A DNA stretch of 64,000 nt from Arthrobacter sp. V1I9. GTDB lineage: Bacteria > Actinomycetota > Actinomycetes > Actinomycetales > Micrococcaceae. The DNA lies in contig NZ_JAUSYU010000001.1 of assembly GCF_030817075.1 (NCBI RefSeq), positions 2,852,001-2,916,000 on the forward strand, in the 5' to 3' direction. Position numbers and translations under genes: made by a program. The notes under the pieces are model-generated. The model was not told the DNA's origin, searched no databases, and was given only the letters and a program-made list of their open reading frames with translations. This document shows, one piece after another, positions 17,320-25,439 of the stretch; within the stretch, counting starts at the first letter, position 1; each line of letters opens with the position of its first letter.

Positions 17320-18369
17320 TCATGCCACGAGCCTCGCCACCAGCTCGCCGCGGCTGCCCACGCCCACCTTCCCGTACAGCGACTTCAGGTGGTCGTGCAC
17401 CGTGTGCGGGGAGATGAACAGGCGCCGGGCGATGTCCGCCGTCGAATTTCCGGACAGCACCTCCAGGCAGACCTCACGCTCGCGGGCGGTGACCCCGTAG
17501 GCCAGGAGCAGCAGGTCGGCGAGGTCGTGCGTGGTGGCCGGTTCCACGGTAACCACCATCTGCTCCGGGCGGTCACCGGTGATCAGGCGGCTGGCCTGGA
17601 GCACCACCCAGTTGTTTCCGGCGTCGCGCATCCTGGCCCGCGCCGTTCCCGACGCCGCAGCGTGCGCCTGCGCAACTACGGCATGCAGCGTCATGCTGAA
17701 CCGGCCGGGATCCGCTTCCTCCACCTCTGCAAGCCAGGTTGCCGCGGCAGGCGTGGCCGCCCGCAGCTCTCCGTGCAGCCCGGCCAGGACAATGACGGGC
17801 CCGACGGACGCCGGCCCCGTTTGGTGCCCGACGCGGACGGCGATCCTGGTTGCCGCTGCCAGCGTCGCCGCCACTGCAGCCAGGAACTCCACCTCCCGGT
17901 CCGTGAAGTCACGGCCGGCTTTCCGGAAGATGCTGCCAACTCCCCAGCAGGCGTCGTCCACCCGGAAGGCCGCACGGAGCTCGTGCTCCAGCCCTTGCGG
18001 CTTGAGCAGCGCGTTGATCCGGACGCTGCGGACCACCTCCCGGTGCGGGGCATCGGACATTCTGGCGATGGACTGCGGGCGCCTGAGAAGCTGAGCGAAC
18101 GTGTTCGGTTCCTGACCCGTGTATTCGGTCTCAGCGAAGCGGGCGGAGTATTCCTCGTACTCCGCCTGGCCCACCGGCCACGGCCGCCAGTTGGTCACGG
18201 ATGTCATCACCAGGGAGTCAGGATCGACGGCGGCCCAGCAGCCCTGTTCGAACGGCACCTGCTGCTGCACGACGGCGAGCGCCGAGGCGTGCAGGTCGGC
18301 CAGGTTTACACCGCTGGCGGCCAGGGCGGCGATGTCGCGCCGGGCACGCTCAGCGCGCTCCTCCCACAT
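17320..18369 (-). CDS. LuxR-type transcriptional regulator with GAF-like sensor
   Basis: A 349-residue regulator. A C-terminal LuxR HTH (about 285-345; LTAREREVCLEVLSGNST-type start, then HTVHDHLKSLYGKV) follows a GAF-like N-terminal region. The ATG at 18369 is preferred; the frame stays open upstream but that would overlap the divergent DUF1304 gene. It probably controls the adjacent glycosyltransferase and/or the divergent membrane protein through the inverted repeat at 18405-18419. Confidence 0.85.
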   Translation of the reverse strand: MWEERAERARRDIAALAASGVNLADLHASALAVVQQQVPFEQGCWAAVDPDSLVMTSVTNWRPWPVGQAEYEEYSARFAETEYTGQEPNTFAQLLRRPQSIARMSDAPHREVVRSVRINALLKPQGLEHELRAAFRVDDACWGVGSIFRKAGRDFTDREVEFLAAVAATLAAATRIAVRVGHQTGPASVGPVIVLAGLHGELRAATPAAATWLAEVEEADPGRFSMTLHAVVAQAHAAASGTARARMRDAGNNWVVLQASRLITGDRPEQMVVTVEPATTHDLADLLLLAYGVTAREREVCLEVLSGNSTADIARRLFISPHTVHDHLKSLYGKVGVGSRGELVARLVA

Positions 18370-18404
18370 ACGTCCAGTATCCGCCTGAGGGTCAAGCCCG
18401 CAAT

Positions 18405-18419
18405 CCCCCAAAGTGGGGG
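18405..18419. promoter_or_regulatory. Inverted repeat between luxR-like gene and DUF1304 gene
   Basis: CCCCCA-AAG-TGGGGG is a perfect 6-bp inverted repeat with a 3-bp spacer, 36 bp upstream of the LuxR-type start and 71 bp upstream of the DUF1304 start. Further C/G-run repeats follow (18421-18455). It is a plausible operator of the LuxR-type regulator, but low-complexity G/C runs make chance possible. Confidence 0.4.
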
Positions 18420-18489
18420 TTCCCCAAGCACCCCGGAACCCCCGGTGAGGGGATCGCGGCCGGGGGCGCCGGCGTCGTACTTTTTCCTT

Positions 18490-18888
18490 ATGAACGCCGT
18501 ATCCCAGATTTTCGCGGTACTTGCCGCCGTGATCTACATCGTGGTGTTCCCGCTGGAGAGCTTTCTGATGCACCGGCCGGCGGCGCAGAAGTTCCTGAGC
18601 ACGCCGCCGCAAAACGTTCCGGCCGTGATGATGTGGGCCATCCCCACCGGGTTCCGCAACCTGGCGATCGGTGTGGGAGTCCTAGCCGGGGTGGTGGCGG
18701 TGAACATGGGTTACCTGGTGGTGGGCTACACCCTGGTGATCTACTGCTGCGCGAACATGGTGCTCACCGCTCCAGCCATGCTCCTGGCGGACATGCAGGG
18801 CCACTACCCGAAGAGGGGCGACAGTATTCCGGGCACTCTCGGTGCCACGGTGCCGGCCCTGATTGCGCTGGTGGCGCTGCCGTTCTGA
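18490..18888 (+). CDS. DUF1304 family small membrane protein
   Basis: A 132-residue protein with four predicted membrane helices (about 5-25, 50-70, 73-95, 110-130). The N-terminal LESFLMH stretch after the first helix and the spacing match DUF1304 proteins, whose function is not known. It starts at ATG 18490, and 120 bp separate it from the divergent LuxR-type regulator, which may control it. No other partner gene. Confidence 0.82.
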   Translation: MNAVSQIFAVLAAVIYIVVFPLESFLMHRPAAQKFLSTPPQNVPAVMMWAIPTGFRNLAIGVGVLAGVVAVNMGYLVVGYTLVIYCCANMVLTAPAMLLADMQGHYPKRGDSIPGTLGATVPALIALVALPF

Positions 18889-18905
18889 AGGGGTAGCACC
18901 GTTCG

Positions 18906-18934
18906 TTGACAGTGCTCCGGGGCGGATGTGCAAT
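18906..18934 (+). promoter_or_regulatory. Sigma-70 type promoter of SnoaL-like gene
   Basis: A perfect -35 TTGACA (18906-18911), a 17-bp spacer and a -10-like TGCAAT (18929-18934) lie about 84 bp before the ATG of the SnoaL-like gene. It begins just after the DUF1304 stop, giving that gene its own transcription. Confidence 0.6.
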
Positions 18935-19017
18935 TGAATTGGCTCCGGCAAGCAGCCGAAACCAATCCACGAAGCGGCCCCCGCTTCCGTGAGGCCGCCC
19001 AAAATTGGAGGTCCACA

Positions 19018-19452
19018 ATGGGACAGGCACGCGAAGTCATGGATCGCCTCACCACGGCCATGAATGAAAAGGACAAAGAAACGCTGGCACGTTGCTACGC
19101 TACAGACGCTGTGGCCTACACCCCCGATAAAGGGGAACTCCGCGGCCGGGACGCCGTCACCGAATACCTTTTCGGATTCTGGGAATCCATGCCGGATATC
19201 CGGTACGAACATGCGGCAAGGTACGAAACCGAAAGCGTAGCGGTAGATGAGGGTTTCGTCGTCGGAACCAATACTGGCCCGCTGCGCATGGCCACAGGTG
19301 AAACAATGCCGGCCACCGGCAAACAGATGAGGATCCGAAGCTGCGACATCGCCAAGGTTGTGGGCGGGGAGATCACCTCCCACCACTTCTACTTCGACCA
19401 GGTCGAGTTCCTGGCGCAGTTGGGATTGATGCGGGAAATGTCCGAGCATTGA
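19018..19452 (+). CDS. SnoaL-like / NTF2-fold polyketide cyclase family protein
   Basis: A 144-residue cone-shaped NTF2-fold protein: a helical N-terminus with two alpha helices and YATDAVAYTP, then LRGRDAV, and a C-terminal sheet with ITSHHFYFDQVEFLAQLGL. Members are ester cyclases, isomerases or binding proteins; substrate cannot be told. GGAGGT at 19007-19012 lies 5 nt before the ATG, which fixes the start. Its own promoter lies upstream and a strong bidirectional hairpin follows. Confidence 0.85.
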   Translation: MGQAREVMDRLTTAMNEKDKETLARCYATDAVAYTPDKGELRGRDAVTEYLFGFWESMPDIRYEHAARYETESVAVDEGFVVGTNTGPLRMATGETMPATGKQMRIRSCDIAKVVGGEITSHHFYFDQVEFLAQLGLMREMSEH

Positions 19453-19479
19453 CGGGTTGCACTCCAGAACAACAAACGA

Positions 19480-19521
19480 AAGATGCCGTGGACACCCTGT
19501 GAAAGGTATCCACGGCATCTT
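19480..19521. terminator. Bidirectional hairpin terminator
   Basis: A 13-bp perfect stem (left AAGATGCCGTGGA 19480-19492, right arm 19509-19521) with a 16-nt loop, followed by TGTTT on the plus strand and flanked by A-rich sequence on the other side. It sits between the convergent SnoaL-like gene and the PASTA-Excalibur lipoprotein gene and can serve both. Confidence 0.8.
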
Positions 19522-19567
19522 GTTTACGGATTACTGATTCGACGATGCGTCTGTTGGGCAGTGGACC

Positions 19568-20281
19568 CTACTTGTCACAACCGATGCCGTCGCGGTCCCT
19601 GTCGAGGTGCGTTCCATAGCCCGGCGTGCCGGAGTACACCGGCGCTGCTCCTGCTGCCCGAGCTGCAGCGCAGTTGGGGAACGGACCCGCCACCGGTGCG
19701 GGCACGACGGGGGCGGGGGCTGGTGCCGGTGCGGGAACAAGTTTGGGAGCCGGTGCCGGTACGGGTGCCGGTTTCGCAGCTGCAGCCGCTGCGGCCTGCT
19801 CGGCGGCCAGTTTTGCTGCCGCCCGGTCAGCGGCTGCCTTGTCCGCAGCCACCTTGTCCGCCGCAGCTTTCGCTGCCTTTGCGGCCGTGGCTGCCTTAGC
19901 GGCAGCTTTGTCTGCCACGGCCTTTTCAGCAGCGGCCTTCTCCTCCGCGATCTTCTCAAGGGACTTGACGCCGAGGTGCACGGTGGAACCCTCAGCCACA
20001 CTCGTGCCATCCGTCGGGTCCTGGGACATGACCAGCCAGTTCTTCTTGAGCATGATCGACTTGCCGTCGACAATGTCCACTGCCTCGACCTCGAACCCGA
20101 GATCTTCCAGCTGTTCCGTGGCCTTATCCAAAGTCAGGCTAATGACGTCGGGAACCGTAACAGCCTCTGCAACTGCCGCAACAGCAGTTGCGGTTTCTGT
20201 CGGCTGCACTGCCGCCTGCTTGCTGCCGCAACCGGTCAGCATGAGGCCGGTCAACACAACTAGTGTCAGCGTCTTTTTCAA
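19568..20281 (-). CDS. Lipoprotein with PASTA and Excalibur domains
   Basis: A 237-residue exported lipoprotein. The signal peptide ends in the lipobox LTGC with Cys18. One PASTA domain follows (about 43-110: VPDVISLTLDKATEQL and DGTSVAEGSTVHL), then a long Ala/Lys helix (about 110-170), an Ala/Pro linker, and a C-terminal Excalibur Ca2+-binding motif (LDRDRDGIGCD, with its Cys pair). PASTA suggests peptidoglycan or muropeptide contact. It lies 66 nt downstream of the HNH-Excalibur gene on the same strand and shares its C-terminal domain, so the pair may work together at the cell wall. Confidence 0.87.
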   Translation of the reverse strand: MKKTLTLVVLTGLMLTGCGSKQAAVQPTETATAVAAVAEAVTVPDVISLTLDKATEQLEDLGFEVEAVDIVDGKSIMLKKNWLVMSQDPTDGTSVAEGSTVHLGVKSLEKIAEEKAAAEKAVADKAAAKAATAAKAAKAAADKVAADKAAADRAAAKLAAEQAAAAAAAKPAPVPAPAPKLVPAPAPAPAPVVPAPVAGPFPNCAAARAAGAAPVYSGTPGYGTHLDRDRDGIGCDK

Positions 20282-20347
20282 TTTTCCCCCTAGGAAATGG
20301 TTGTGGTGGTGATGCAGTAGGGCGTGGAAGCCCCAAGACTGTGGGTG

Positions 20348-21601
20348 CTACTCGCAGGCGACGCCGTCGGAATCGCGGTCCAGCCTGGCGCGGTAGCCTG
20401 CCTGCCCGGCGAAAAGCGGCGCGGCACCTGCAGCCCTGGCCGCCGCACAGTTGGCGTAGTAAGCGGCTGCGGGGGCAGCCGGAGCAGGGACAACGGGGGG
20501 CGGGGCCACCGGTGCGGGAGCCGCTGGAACCGGCGCCGGGGCCGCGGCAGCCGGAGCAGGAGCTGGAGCAGGTGCCGCCACTGGCGGTGCCGGCTCGGCA
20601 GCAGGCGCAGCGGCTGGTGCCTGCTGGTTGGTCGGTGCCGGCTGGTCCGAGCAGCTGGACAGGATCCTGGCCATCGCATCGTGCTCCGCCTGGGTGACCC
20701 ACAAGCTGTAGGTCGCCTTCACTGAAATCTGCCGGGCGACATACTCGCACCGGAACCGCTTGTTCGGCGGCAACCAGGTGGCGGCGTCGCCGTCGCCCTT
20801 TTGCATGTTGGTGGGTCCGTCCGTTGCCTGCAGGTTCAGCGGATCATTGGCGAAGGCGATGCGCTGCTCCGTGGTCAGCTGCTGCGCGCCCTTCTGCCAG
20901 GCATCGCTGAGCGCCACAACATGGTCGATCTGGACCTTGCTGCTGGTGGCACTCCCCCGCAGGAAGCTGATGCTGGTGCCGGTGTACGGGTCCGCGAGGG
21001 TTCCGGACTGCACCTTGCAAGGGACACTGTTTGTGTAGGTGATCCCGGTCAGGTCGCGCTGCAGCATGTCGTTCCGGGTGTCGCAGCCGTTACGGTCAAC
21101 GTCCGCCCACGACTGCCCGAACAGCCCGCGGTCATACCCCGTCTTCGGCGCCCGGCCCTTAATGGGGAGGGCTGCCAGCACGTCGATCGCTTTGGCGGCG
21201 AAGGCGGGCTGCGTCTTCGGAGCTGCCAATGCGGCGCCCTGGGCCACCACGGCGGTGGCCCCGGGATCCAGCGGGGCGCCCGTCTCCTGTGCAGTTGGAA
21301 CGGACGACGGCGCCGGCGCCGCTTCCGCAGTTGCGCTCGCCTTGGCAGGCGCGGCCGAAGCTGTGCTTTCTGATGCAGCCACCTCGAGGTCGGCAGCAAA
21401 CACCTGCGGCAGCGTGACGGCGCCGGCGGTAAAGAGTGCAAAAGCGACGGCAAGTGCCACGGCCCCCGGCCTGCGTGGAGGCTTCGCTTTTTGCCCGGAC
21501 ACCGGAGATGGTCCTGATCCCGGAAGGGCCCCGTAGTCCGACAATCTTTCCCCCATTAAAAATTGCCCGGCAAGTAAGCCGGGCCTTTTGCTAAACCGCA
21601 T
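20348..21601 (-). CDS. Secreted HNH-type nuclease (DUF1524/GmrSD-like) with C-terminal Excalibur domain
   Basis: A 417-residue protein. An N-terminal basic region and a hydrophobic signal/anchor (about 48-68, VALAVAFALFTAGAVTLP) are followed by an Ala-rich spacer, a nuclease domain (about 155-300) with DVDRNGCDTRND, the catalytic QIDHVVALSDAW motif and DPLNLQATDGPTN, then a long Pro/Ala linker and an Excalibur motif (LDRDSDGVACE). It likely degrades extracellular DNA. The start is uncertain: 21601, or ATG 21556 behind a hairpin; neither has a clear ribosome site. Confidence 0.85.
   Translation of the reverse strand: MRFSKRPGLLAGQFLMGERLSDYGALPGSGPSPVSGQKAKPPRRPGAVALAVAFALFTAGAVTLPQVFAADLEVAASESTASAAPAKASATAEAAPAPSSVPTAQETGAPLDPGATAVVAQGAALAAPKTQPAFAAKAIDVLAALPIKGRAPKTGYDRGLFGQSWADVDRNGCDTRNDMLQRDLTGITYTNSVPCKVQSGTLADPYTGTSISFLRGSATSSKVQIDHVVALSDAWQKGAQQLTTEQRIAFANDPLNLQATDGPTNMQKGDGDAATWLPPNKRFRCEYVARQISVKATYSLWVTQAEHDAMARILSSCSDQPAPTNQQAPAAAPAAEPAPPVAAPAPAPAPAAAAPAPVPAAPAPVAPPPVVPAPAAPAAAYYANCAAARAAGAAPLFAGQAGYRARLDRDSDGVACE
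21565..21583 (-). promoter_or_regulatory. GC hairpin with T-tract at the 5' end of the nuclease gene
   Basis: GCCCGGC and GCCGGGC arms enclose a 6-nt loop; on the minus strand the stem is followed by AATTTTT and directly by ATG 21556. It looks like an intrinsic terminator placed in the leader or first codons of the nuclease gene. It could act as an attenuator, or mark the true start as 21556. Confidence 0.45.
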
Positions 21602-21787
21602 TGGTTATAGTTGGAGCCTATTTCTCCTAACGCGGATGAACCGTGAAACTGCGGCGAAGCTGGGACAACATTGATGTCGTCTTGATCCATTCTTGATGCG
21701 ACTGGTCGCACTCCGAATCAGTAGCCCGCACTGGGGGCGGACCAAGCGACGGCGGCGAGCGCCGGCGTCGTAAGTTCCCCTTGGACG

Positions 21788-21822
21788 GAAAAACCCGCGC
21801 GGGGACGATGCCCGCGCGGGCT
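21788..21822 (-). terminator. Terminator of the VOC gene
   Basis: Two copies of the self-complementary CCCGCGCGGG (21794-21803 and 21811-21820) form a 10-bp stem with a 7-nt loop. On the minus strand the stem is followed by TTTTTCC, a standard intrinsic terminator for the VOC family gene whose stop lies 13 nt before it. Confidence 0.8.
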
Positions 21823-21834
21823 GAGGACCGGTGT

Positions 21835-22215
21835 CTACGTGCGCTGGGTCAGGTTGAGGATGTTGCCCTCGCTGTCGAGGAACCAGGCGGCCTTGCCCCA
21901 ATCACTGGTGGCGACGCCGTTTTCCGTCTTCAGGCCTGGCATGTCGTACTCTTCGAACGTGACACCTCTGCCCCGAAGTTCTTCCATCTCGCGTTCGAGG
22001 TTGTTCGTTTCCCAGCCCATCTGGGTGTTCTTGGCCGACCCCGCGTTATCTGTTTGGTAAACCAAAAAGGCGGTTCCGTTGCCGCAGCGGTACAGCAAGC
22101 TGTCCTCCTCCATGGACTCGGACGATTCCAATCCCAGCTTGTCCCGATAAAACTCCTTGGCCCTGCTGATGTCCTTCGCGGGAAGGACAGCCATGAGTGC
22201 TGAGTCCTTGAGCAT
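21835..22215 (-). CDS. VOC / glyoxalase-fold protein
   Basis: A 126-residue vicinal-oxygen-chelate protein: ALMAVLPAKDISRAKEFYRDKLGLE at the N-terminus (split motif MAVLPAKDIS, then RAKEFYRDKLGL) and a C-terminal AWFLDSEGNILNL with the metal-ligand Glu-Gly-Asn. It could be a dioxygenase-like, glyoxalase-like or resistance (binding) protein. The ATG at 22215 has AAAGGAAA upstream and matches the normal family start; the frame is open further upstream but without family similarity. Transcribed alone, ending at the hairpin at 21788-21822. Confidence 0.85.
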   Translation of the reverse strand: MLKDSALMAVLPAKDISRAKEFYRDKLGLESSESMEEDSLLYRCGNGTAFLVYQTDNAGSAKNTQMGWETNNLEREMEELRGRGVTFEEYDMPGLKTENGVATSDWGKAAWFLDSEGNILNLTQRT

Positions 22216-22529
22216 AATGATTTCCTTTGTGCATTCGCTTTCGCATTGATGGCGATGCTCTCCCCCATAAGGCAGTCCCGGATCAACACTGTCCGGGGCG
22301 CGTGGCCGCCCTTTCCGCCTTATGCCGGGCTGCCACCTGGGACTCTGAAGCGCCCCGCCAGCCATCATCGGCGCGAGGGTCCCCGAAGCGTATGTGCCCA
22401 TTATGGAACTGTTTGGTGCCAACGGAAATAGGGGTTAGGGGCTCTTTCACCTGACTGCTGCCACCTTTAGAGTGTCGACAGGCTCAACTGCCGGAAGACA
22501 CAGGACTCACCCCGGCGGAAGGAATTGCG
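22216..22529. other. Intergenic stretch without a recognisable gene
   Basis: This 314-bp divergent region holds the 5' regions of the VOC gene and the TMEM175-like gene. Short open frames exist on both strands but show no domain, ribosome site or codon pattern. A GGAAGGA site (22517-22523) belongs to the downstream GTG start. I see no RNA gene or mobile element in it. Confidence 0.6.
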
Positions 22530-23121
22530 GTGGATAAATCAGTCCCACTTGAGCGCATGGTGTTCTTCAGCGATGCGGTCTTTGCCATCGCACTTACTCT
22601 CCTGGCCCTGGACCTGAAACTGCCGGTGGGGATTCCGCCCGAGCACCTCAACGCCGAACTGATAGGCGCGCTCCCGGAACTGTTCGCCTTTGTGCTGTCC
22701 TTCATCATCATCGCCCGCGTGTGGATGTCCCACCACACCGATTTTTTCCGCATCCGGGAATTCAGCTCGGGGCTGGCCTGGCTGAACATGCTGCTGCTGT
22801 TCTTCATCGTGATGCTGCCCGCCACCACGTCGGTCCTCAGCGACTACGGCGGAAATCCGAGTCCCTGGCCTAGTGCGCTGTACGCGGCGACGATTTCCGG
22901 CGTCTACCTCACCCTCGCCGGCATGTGGAGTTATGCCTGGCGCAAAGGGCTAACGGATGACACCGTGGACGACTACGAGCACCGGCGGGTGTTCCGGGGA
23001 CGGTTGACGGCGCCGGCGGGTGTTCCTTCTCAGCATTCCGGCTGCGTTTTTCCTCACCAGCAACACCCCGTATCTGTGGTTCCTGATCGTGCCCGCAGCC
23101 CTCATCTCCCGCCGTTTGTAA
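22530..23121 (+). pseudogene. TMEM175/DUF1211 family potassium-channel-like protein, frameshifted near the 3' end
   Basis: The gene starts at GTG 22530 (GGAAGGA 6 nt before) and encodes the TMEM175 signature RMVFFSDAVFAIALTLLALDL (split: RMVFFSDAVF, AIALTLLALDL) and five further helices. After about residue 160 the frame leaves the family. Skipping one G in the GGG run 23018-23020 restores RLTAPAVFLLSIPAAFFL and a last helix ending in ISRRL at TAA 23119-23121, giving 196 residues, a normal length. As written, translation continues into unrelated sequence. It may be a true one-base insertion or a sequencing error in a G-run. Confidence 0.82.
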
Positions 23122-23216
23122 GGCCGCAAGGCGAACGTGGGGTGATTCCTGCGGACACGCCGGAAGAGCTCGAGCGCTGCCGGCAGGCGCGATGTCTGCC
23201 GGTGGGCCCGCTCCTC

Positions 23217-23396
23217 TTAGGACTTATCGCGGGCTTCCCGCAGGTGCTGCTCCAGCTTGGCCTCCGCATCCCGCCGGCGGTAGCCGATGGAGCGGGCCTG
23301 CTCAGCGGTGGGATGCCGGTGCTCCCGCTCCCCCACATGGTGGTTCGCCCCGGTTACGGGCACGGCGTCATTGTCCACTTGGTTGTTATCACCCAT
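23217..23396 (-). CDS. Small hydrophilic protein, unknown
   Basis: A 59-residue His/Arg/Glu-rich frame starting MGDNNQVDND and ending in a helix KLEQHLREARDKS. I do not recognise it. The amphipathic C-terminal helix and the codon pattern suggest it is real, but its ribosome site is weak; a GTG seven codons upstream (23417) is an alternative start. It lies between the frameshifted channel and the proteasome activator, on the same strand as the latter. Confidence 0.45.
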   Translation of the reverse strand: MGDNNQVDNDAVPVTGANHHVGEREHRHPTAEQARSIGYRRRDAEAKLEQHLREARDKS

Positions 23397-23489
23397 ACCG
23401 GATGGTCTCACACCCACCTAACGAGGCAACAGGCAACACCCTCCTAAAAAGCAATGGGGGGAAACCGCCCGGGCTGGAAAGCCGCAGCG

Positions 23490-24014
23490 TCAGAGGTACT
23501 GGCCCGGAAGCTCGACGTCGTCGTCCGGGTTCTGTTCCCGGCCGCTGCCTTGCCCCAGCGGCCCGTTGTCCAGCACCACGGCTGGCATGCCGCCGTGAAG
23601 ATTTTCCAATGGCTCCAACGCTTGCCGTGTTGCTGCCTGTTTCGCCGCGATGGTGGACTGGATGTCCTGCACCAGTCCCCCGATCCACCCGGAAAGCTGG
23701 GCCTGGCCGATCCGCAGCTCTTCCTCGGACGCCGAAGATGCGCCGGTCAGCGGCTGCCATAACCGCTGCAGTTCCTCCGCCGGGCCCGGCGCGAGGCCGT
23801 CCTGGAGTTCCTCCACCGAGCGCTGATGGACGTGCGCCAGCCGGGCCCGGGCTTCGTCGTCGAGAGGTGCATGATGTACTTCGTCCAGGAGCCGGATGAT
23901 GCTCGTTCCAATCCGCATCACTTTCGCCGGATCTTCGGCCAAGCGGCCGACCGGGCTGCCGGCACTGCCCCCGGCACCGGGATCGGCAAGCGGGCCTTCA
24001 GGTCCGGCGGTCAT
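23490..24014 (-). CDS. bpa: Bacterial proteasome activator (Bpa/PafE family)
   Basis: A 174-residue helical protein matching the DUF2587 family: RIGTSIIRLLDEVHHAPLD (35-52), ARLAHVHQRSVEELQDGLAP (split 58-67, 68-77), ELRIGQAQLSGWIGGLVQDIQ and, decisively, the C-terminal Gly-Gln-Tyr-Leu that docks in the pockets of the 20S proteasome alpha ring. It forms a ring that opens the proteasome gate without ATP. The ATG at 24014 has GAGAGGAAG upstream. Proteasome genes are not in the window. It implies a Pup/proteasome-bearing actinobacterium. Confidence 0.88.
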   Translation of the reverse strand: MTAGPEGPLADPGAGGSAGSPVGRLAEDPAKVMRIGTSIIRLLDEVHHAPLDDEARARLAHVHQRSVEELQDGLAPGPAEELQRLWQPLTGASSASEEELRIGQAQLSGWIGGLVQDIQSTIAAKQAATRQALEPLENLHGGMPAVVLDNGPLGQGSGREQNPDDDVELPGQYL

Positions 24015-24261
24015 GGTTCTTCCTCTCACTGGCAAGATTCTTTCCTGACGAGGCGTGGGCGACCCCGGCAACTTCAGCAAGCATGGCCCGATTCTCAAGG
24101 TAAGCATACTTACTATCTGTCCTCAAGCCTGCATCGCGCGCCGTCGACACCGCCGCCGCATCCGCTGGTCACCACGCGTTTGGAACCTGGACGCCGGGCC
24201 TTCCTACTGTCGCAGGGACGGCGGCCGGACGCGTGGCCGCGAAAAATACAGGAAGGCAGAA

Positions 24262-25128
24262 ATGACCATCAAAATGGACCAGCCCAGCTTCAGCAGGCGC
24301 GCCGCTTTAGCGGCAGCCGGAACCCTCGGCGCGCTGGGAGCCGCAGTGGTTGCCGGGACCGGCGCCAACGCGGCGCCGGGGGCGAAGGCGCCCAAGCCAG
24401 CCCTCGCCTTCCGCCCGGACGGCCGGTTCAAGGTGGTCCAGTTCAACGACACCCAGGACGATGAGCAGACGGACCGCCGCACCATCGAACTGATGGACCG
24501 GACCCTGGACGTGGAAAAGCCGGACTTTGTGGTGATCAACGGGGAGGTGATCAACGGCGGCTGCGATACCGGACTGCAGGTCAAGCAGGCACTGAACCAC
24601 GTGGTCCAGCCGATGGAAAGCCGCAACATCCCCTGGGCCGTCACCTTCGGCAACCACGACGAGGACTCGGTCGCACGGACCGGGATGACCGAAGCCAAGA
24701 TGCTGCAGTTCCTGCAGAGCTACGAGTTCAACGTCAACGGCGACACCGCCGACGGCGTCACCGGAACCTCCAACTCGCTGCTGCTGGTGCGGTCCTCCAA
24801 GTCGAAGGACCCCGCATTCGGCCTGTGGCTGATCGACACCGGCCGCTACGCCCCGGACAGCATCAACGGACAGGACTTCGAAGGCTACCCGGACTGGGAC
24901 TGGGTGCGCATGGACCAGGTCACCTGGTACCGGAACCTTTCCATCGCCACCGAGCAGAAGTACGGCAAGAAGATCCCGTCCCTGATGTGGGGGCACATCG
25001 CCCTGCATGAGCACCGCAGCATGTGGTTCGCCAGCATCGATTCGCGGACGGACGCGGACCACCAGCGCGCGGTGAAGAAGCACAGCATCGTGGGCGAACG
25101 GAACGAGGGCACCCGGCGGCCTTCATAG
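24262..25128 (+). pseudogene. Tat-exported metallophosphoesterase, 3'-truncated
   Basis: Start ATG 24262 with GGAAGG 5 nt before. The N-terminus has a Tat motif (FSRRAALAAAG, about residues 10-20) and a cleavage-like ANAAPG. The calcineurin-like domain follows with QFNDTQDD (57-64), FGNHDED and WGHIALHEHR. Family members run to roughly 390 residues and carry a final GHDH metal motif; this reading frame ends at 288 residues, losing similarity after GERNE, and lacks it. The expected NGDVI motif reads NGEVI. It is therefore probably inactive. The break coincides with the end of a convergent hydrolase fragment. Confidence 0.82.
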
Positions 25129-25337
25129 TCGGCCACGATTATGCTGCTTGAGCCGGAAAGCCCGGCCATCAAAGCCCGCCCCAGGCCAGGCTCACCACCC
25201 CAGTTGCGTATTAACGCCGCTTCAGCCGGCGGGTACGGCTCGAGCCGGACGGGCAACAGCAACGCGGGTCCGTCCCCATGGACGGTCGCGGGAATGATCG
25301 AACCGTCGTGCAGGACAGCTTCAGTATCAGCAGCCAT
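25105..25337 (-). pseudogene. Alpha/beta-hydrolase N-terminal fragment
   Basis: The first ~75 codons of a hydrolase: LHDGSIIPATVHGDGPALLLPV (split: LHDGSIIPAT, GPALLLPVRL) and a strand IIVADYEG, the usual opening of an alpha/beta hydrolase. No nucleophile elbow or catalytic His follows; the frame runs into the antisense of the truncated metallophosphoesterase. The start is ATG 25337 or 25343. The loss of both genes' 3' ends at about 25098-25119 indicates a deletion between convergent genes. Confidence 0.65.
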
Positions 25338-25439
25338 TACCAACTTCCCTTCGTTGGAGGTTGCAACAGCTCAGGATGGCACCGGCAGTTAGCAACGTGT
25401 AAGCACAGTTCTTGACCTGCCGAGGACCCGGCCAGTAGG

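Noticed and set aside
19740..19960. Repeat array (CRISPR-like or minisatellite) in the Ala/Lys region
   Set aside because: The periodicity comes from Ala/Lys codons of the lipoprotein helix; units are not identical and no spacers exist.
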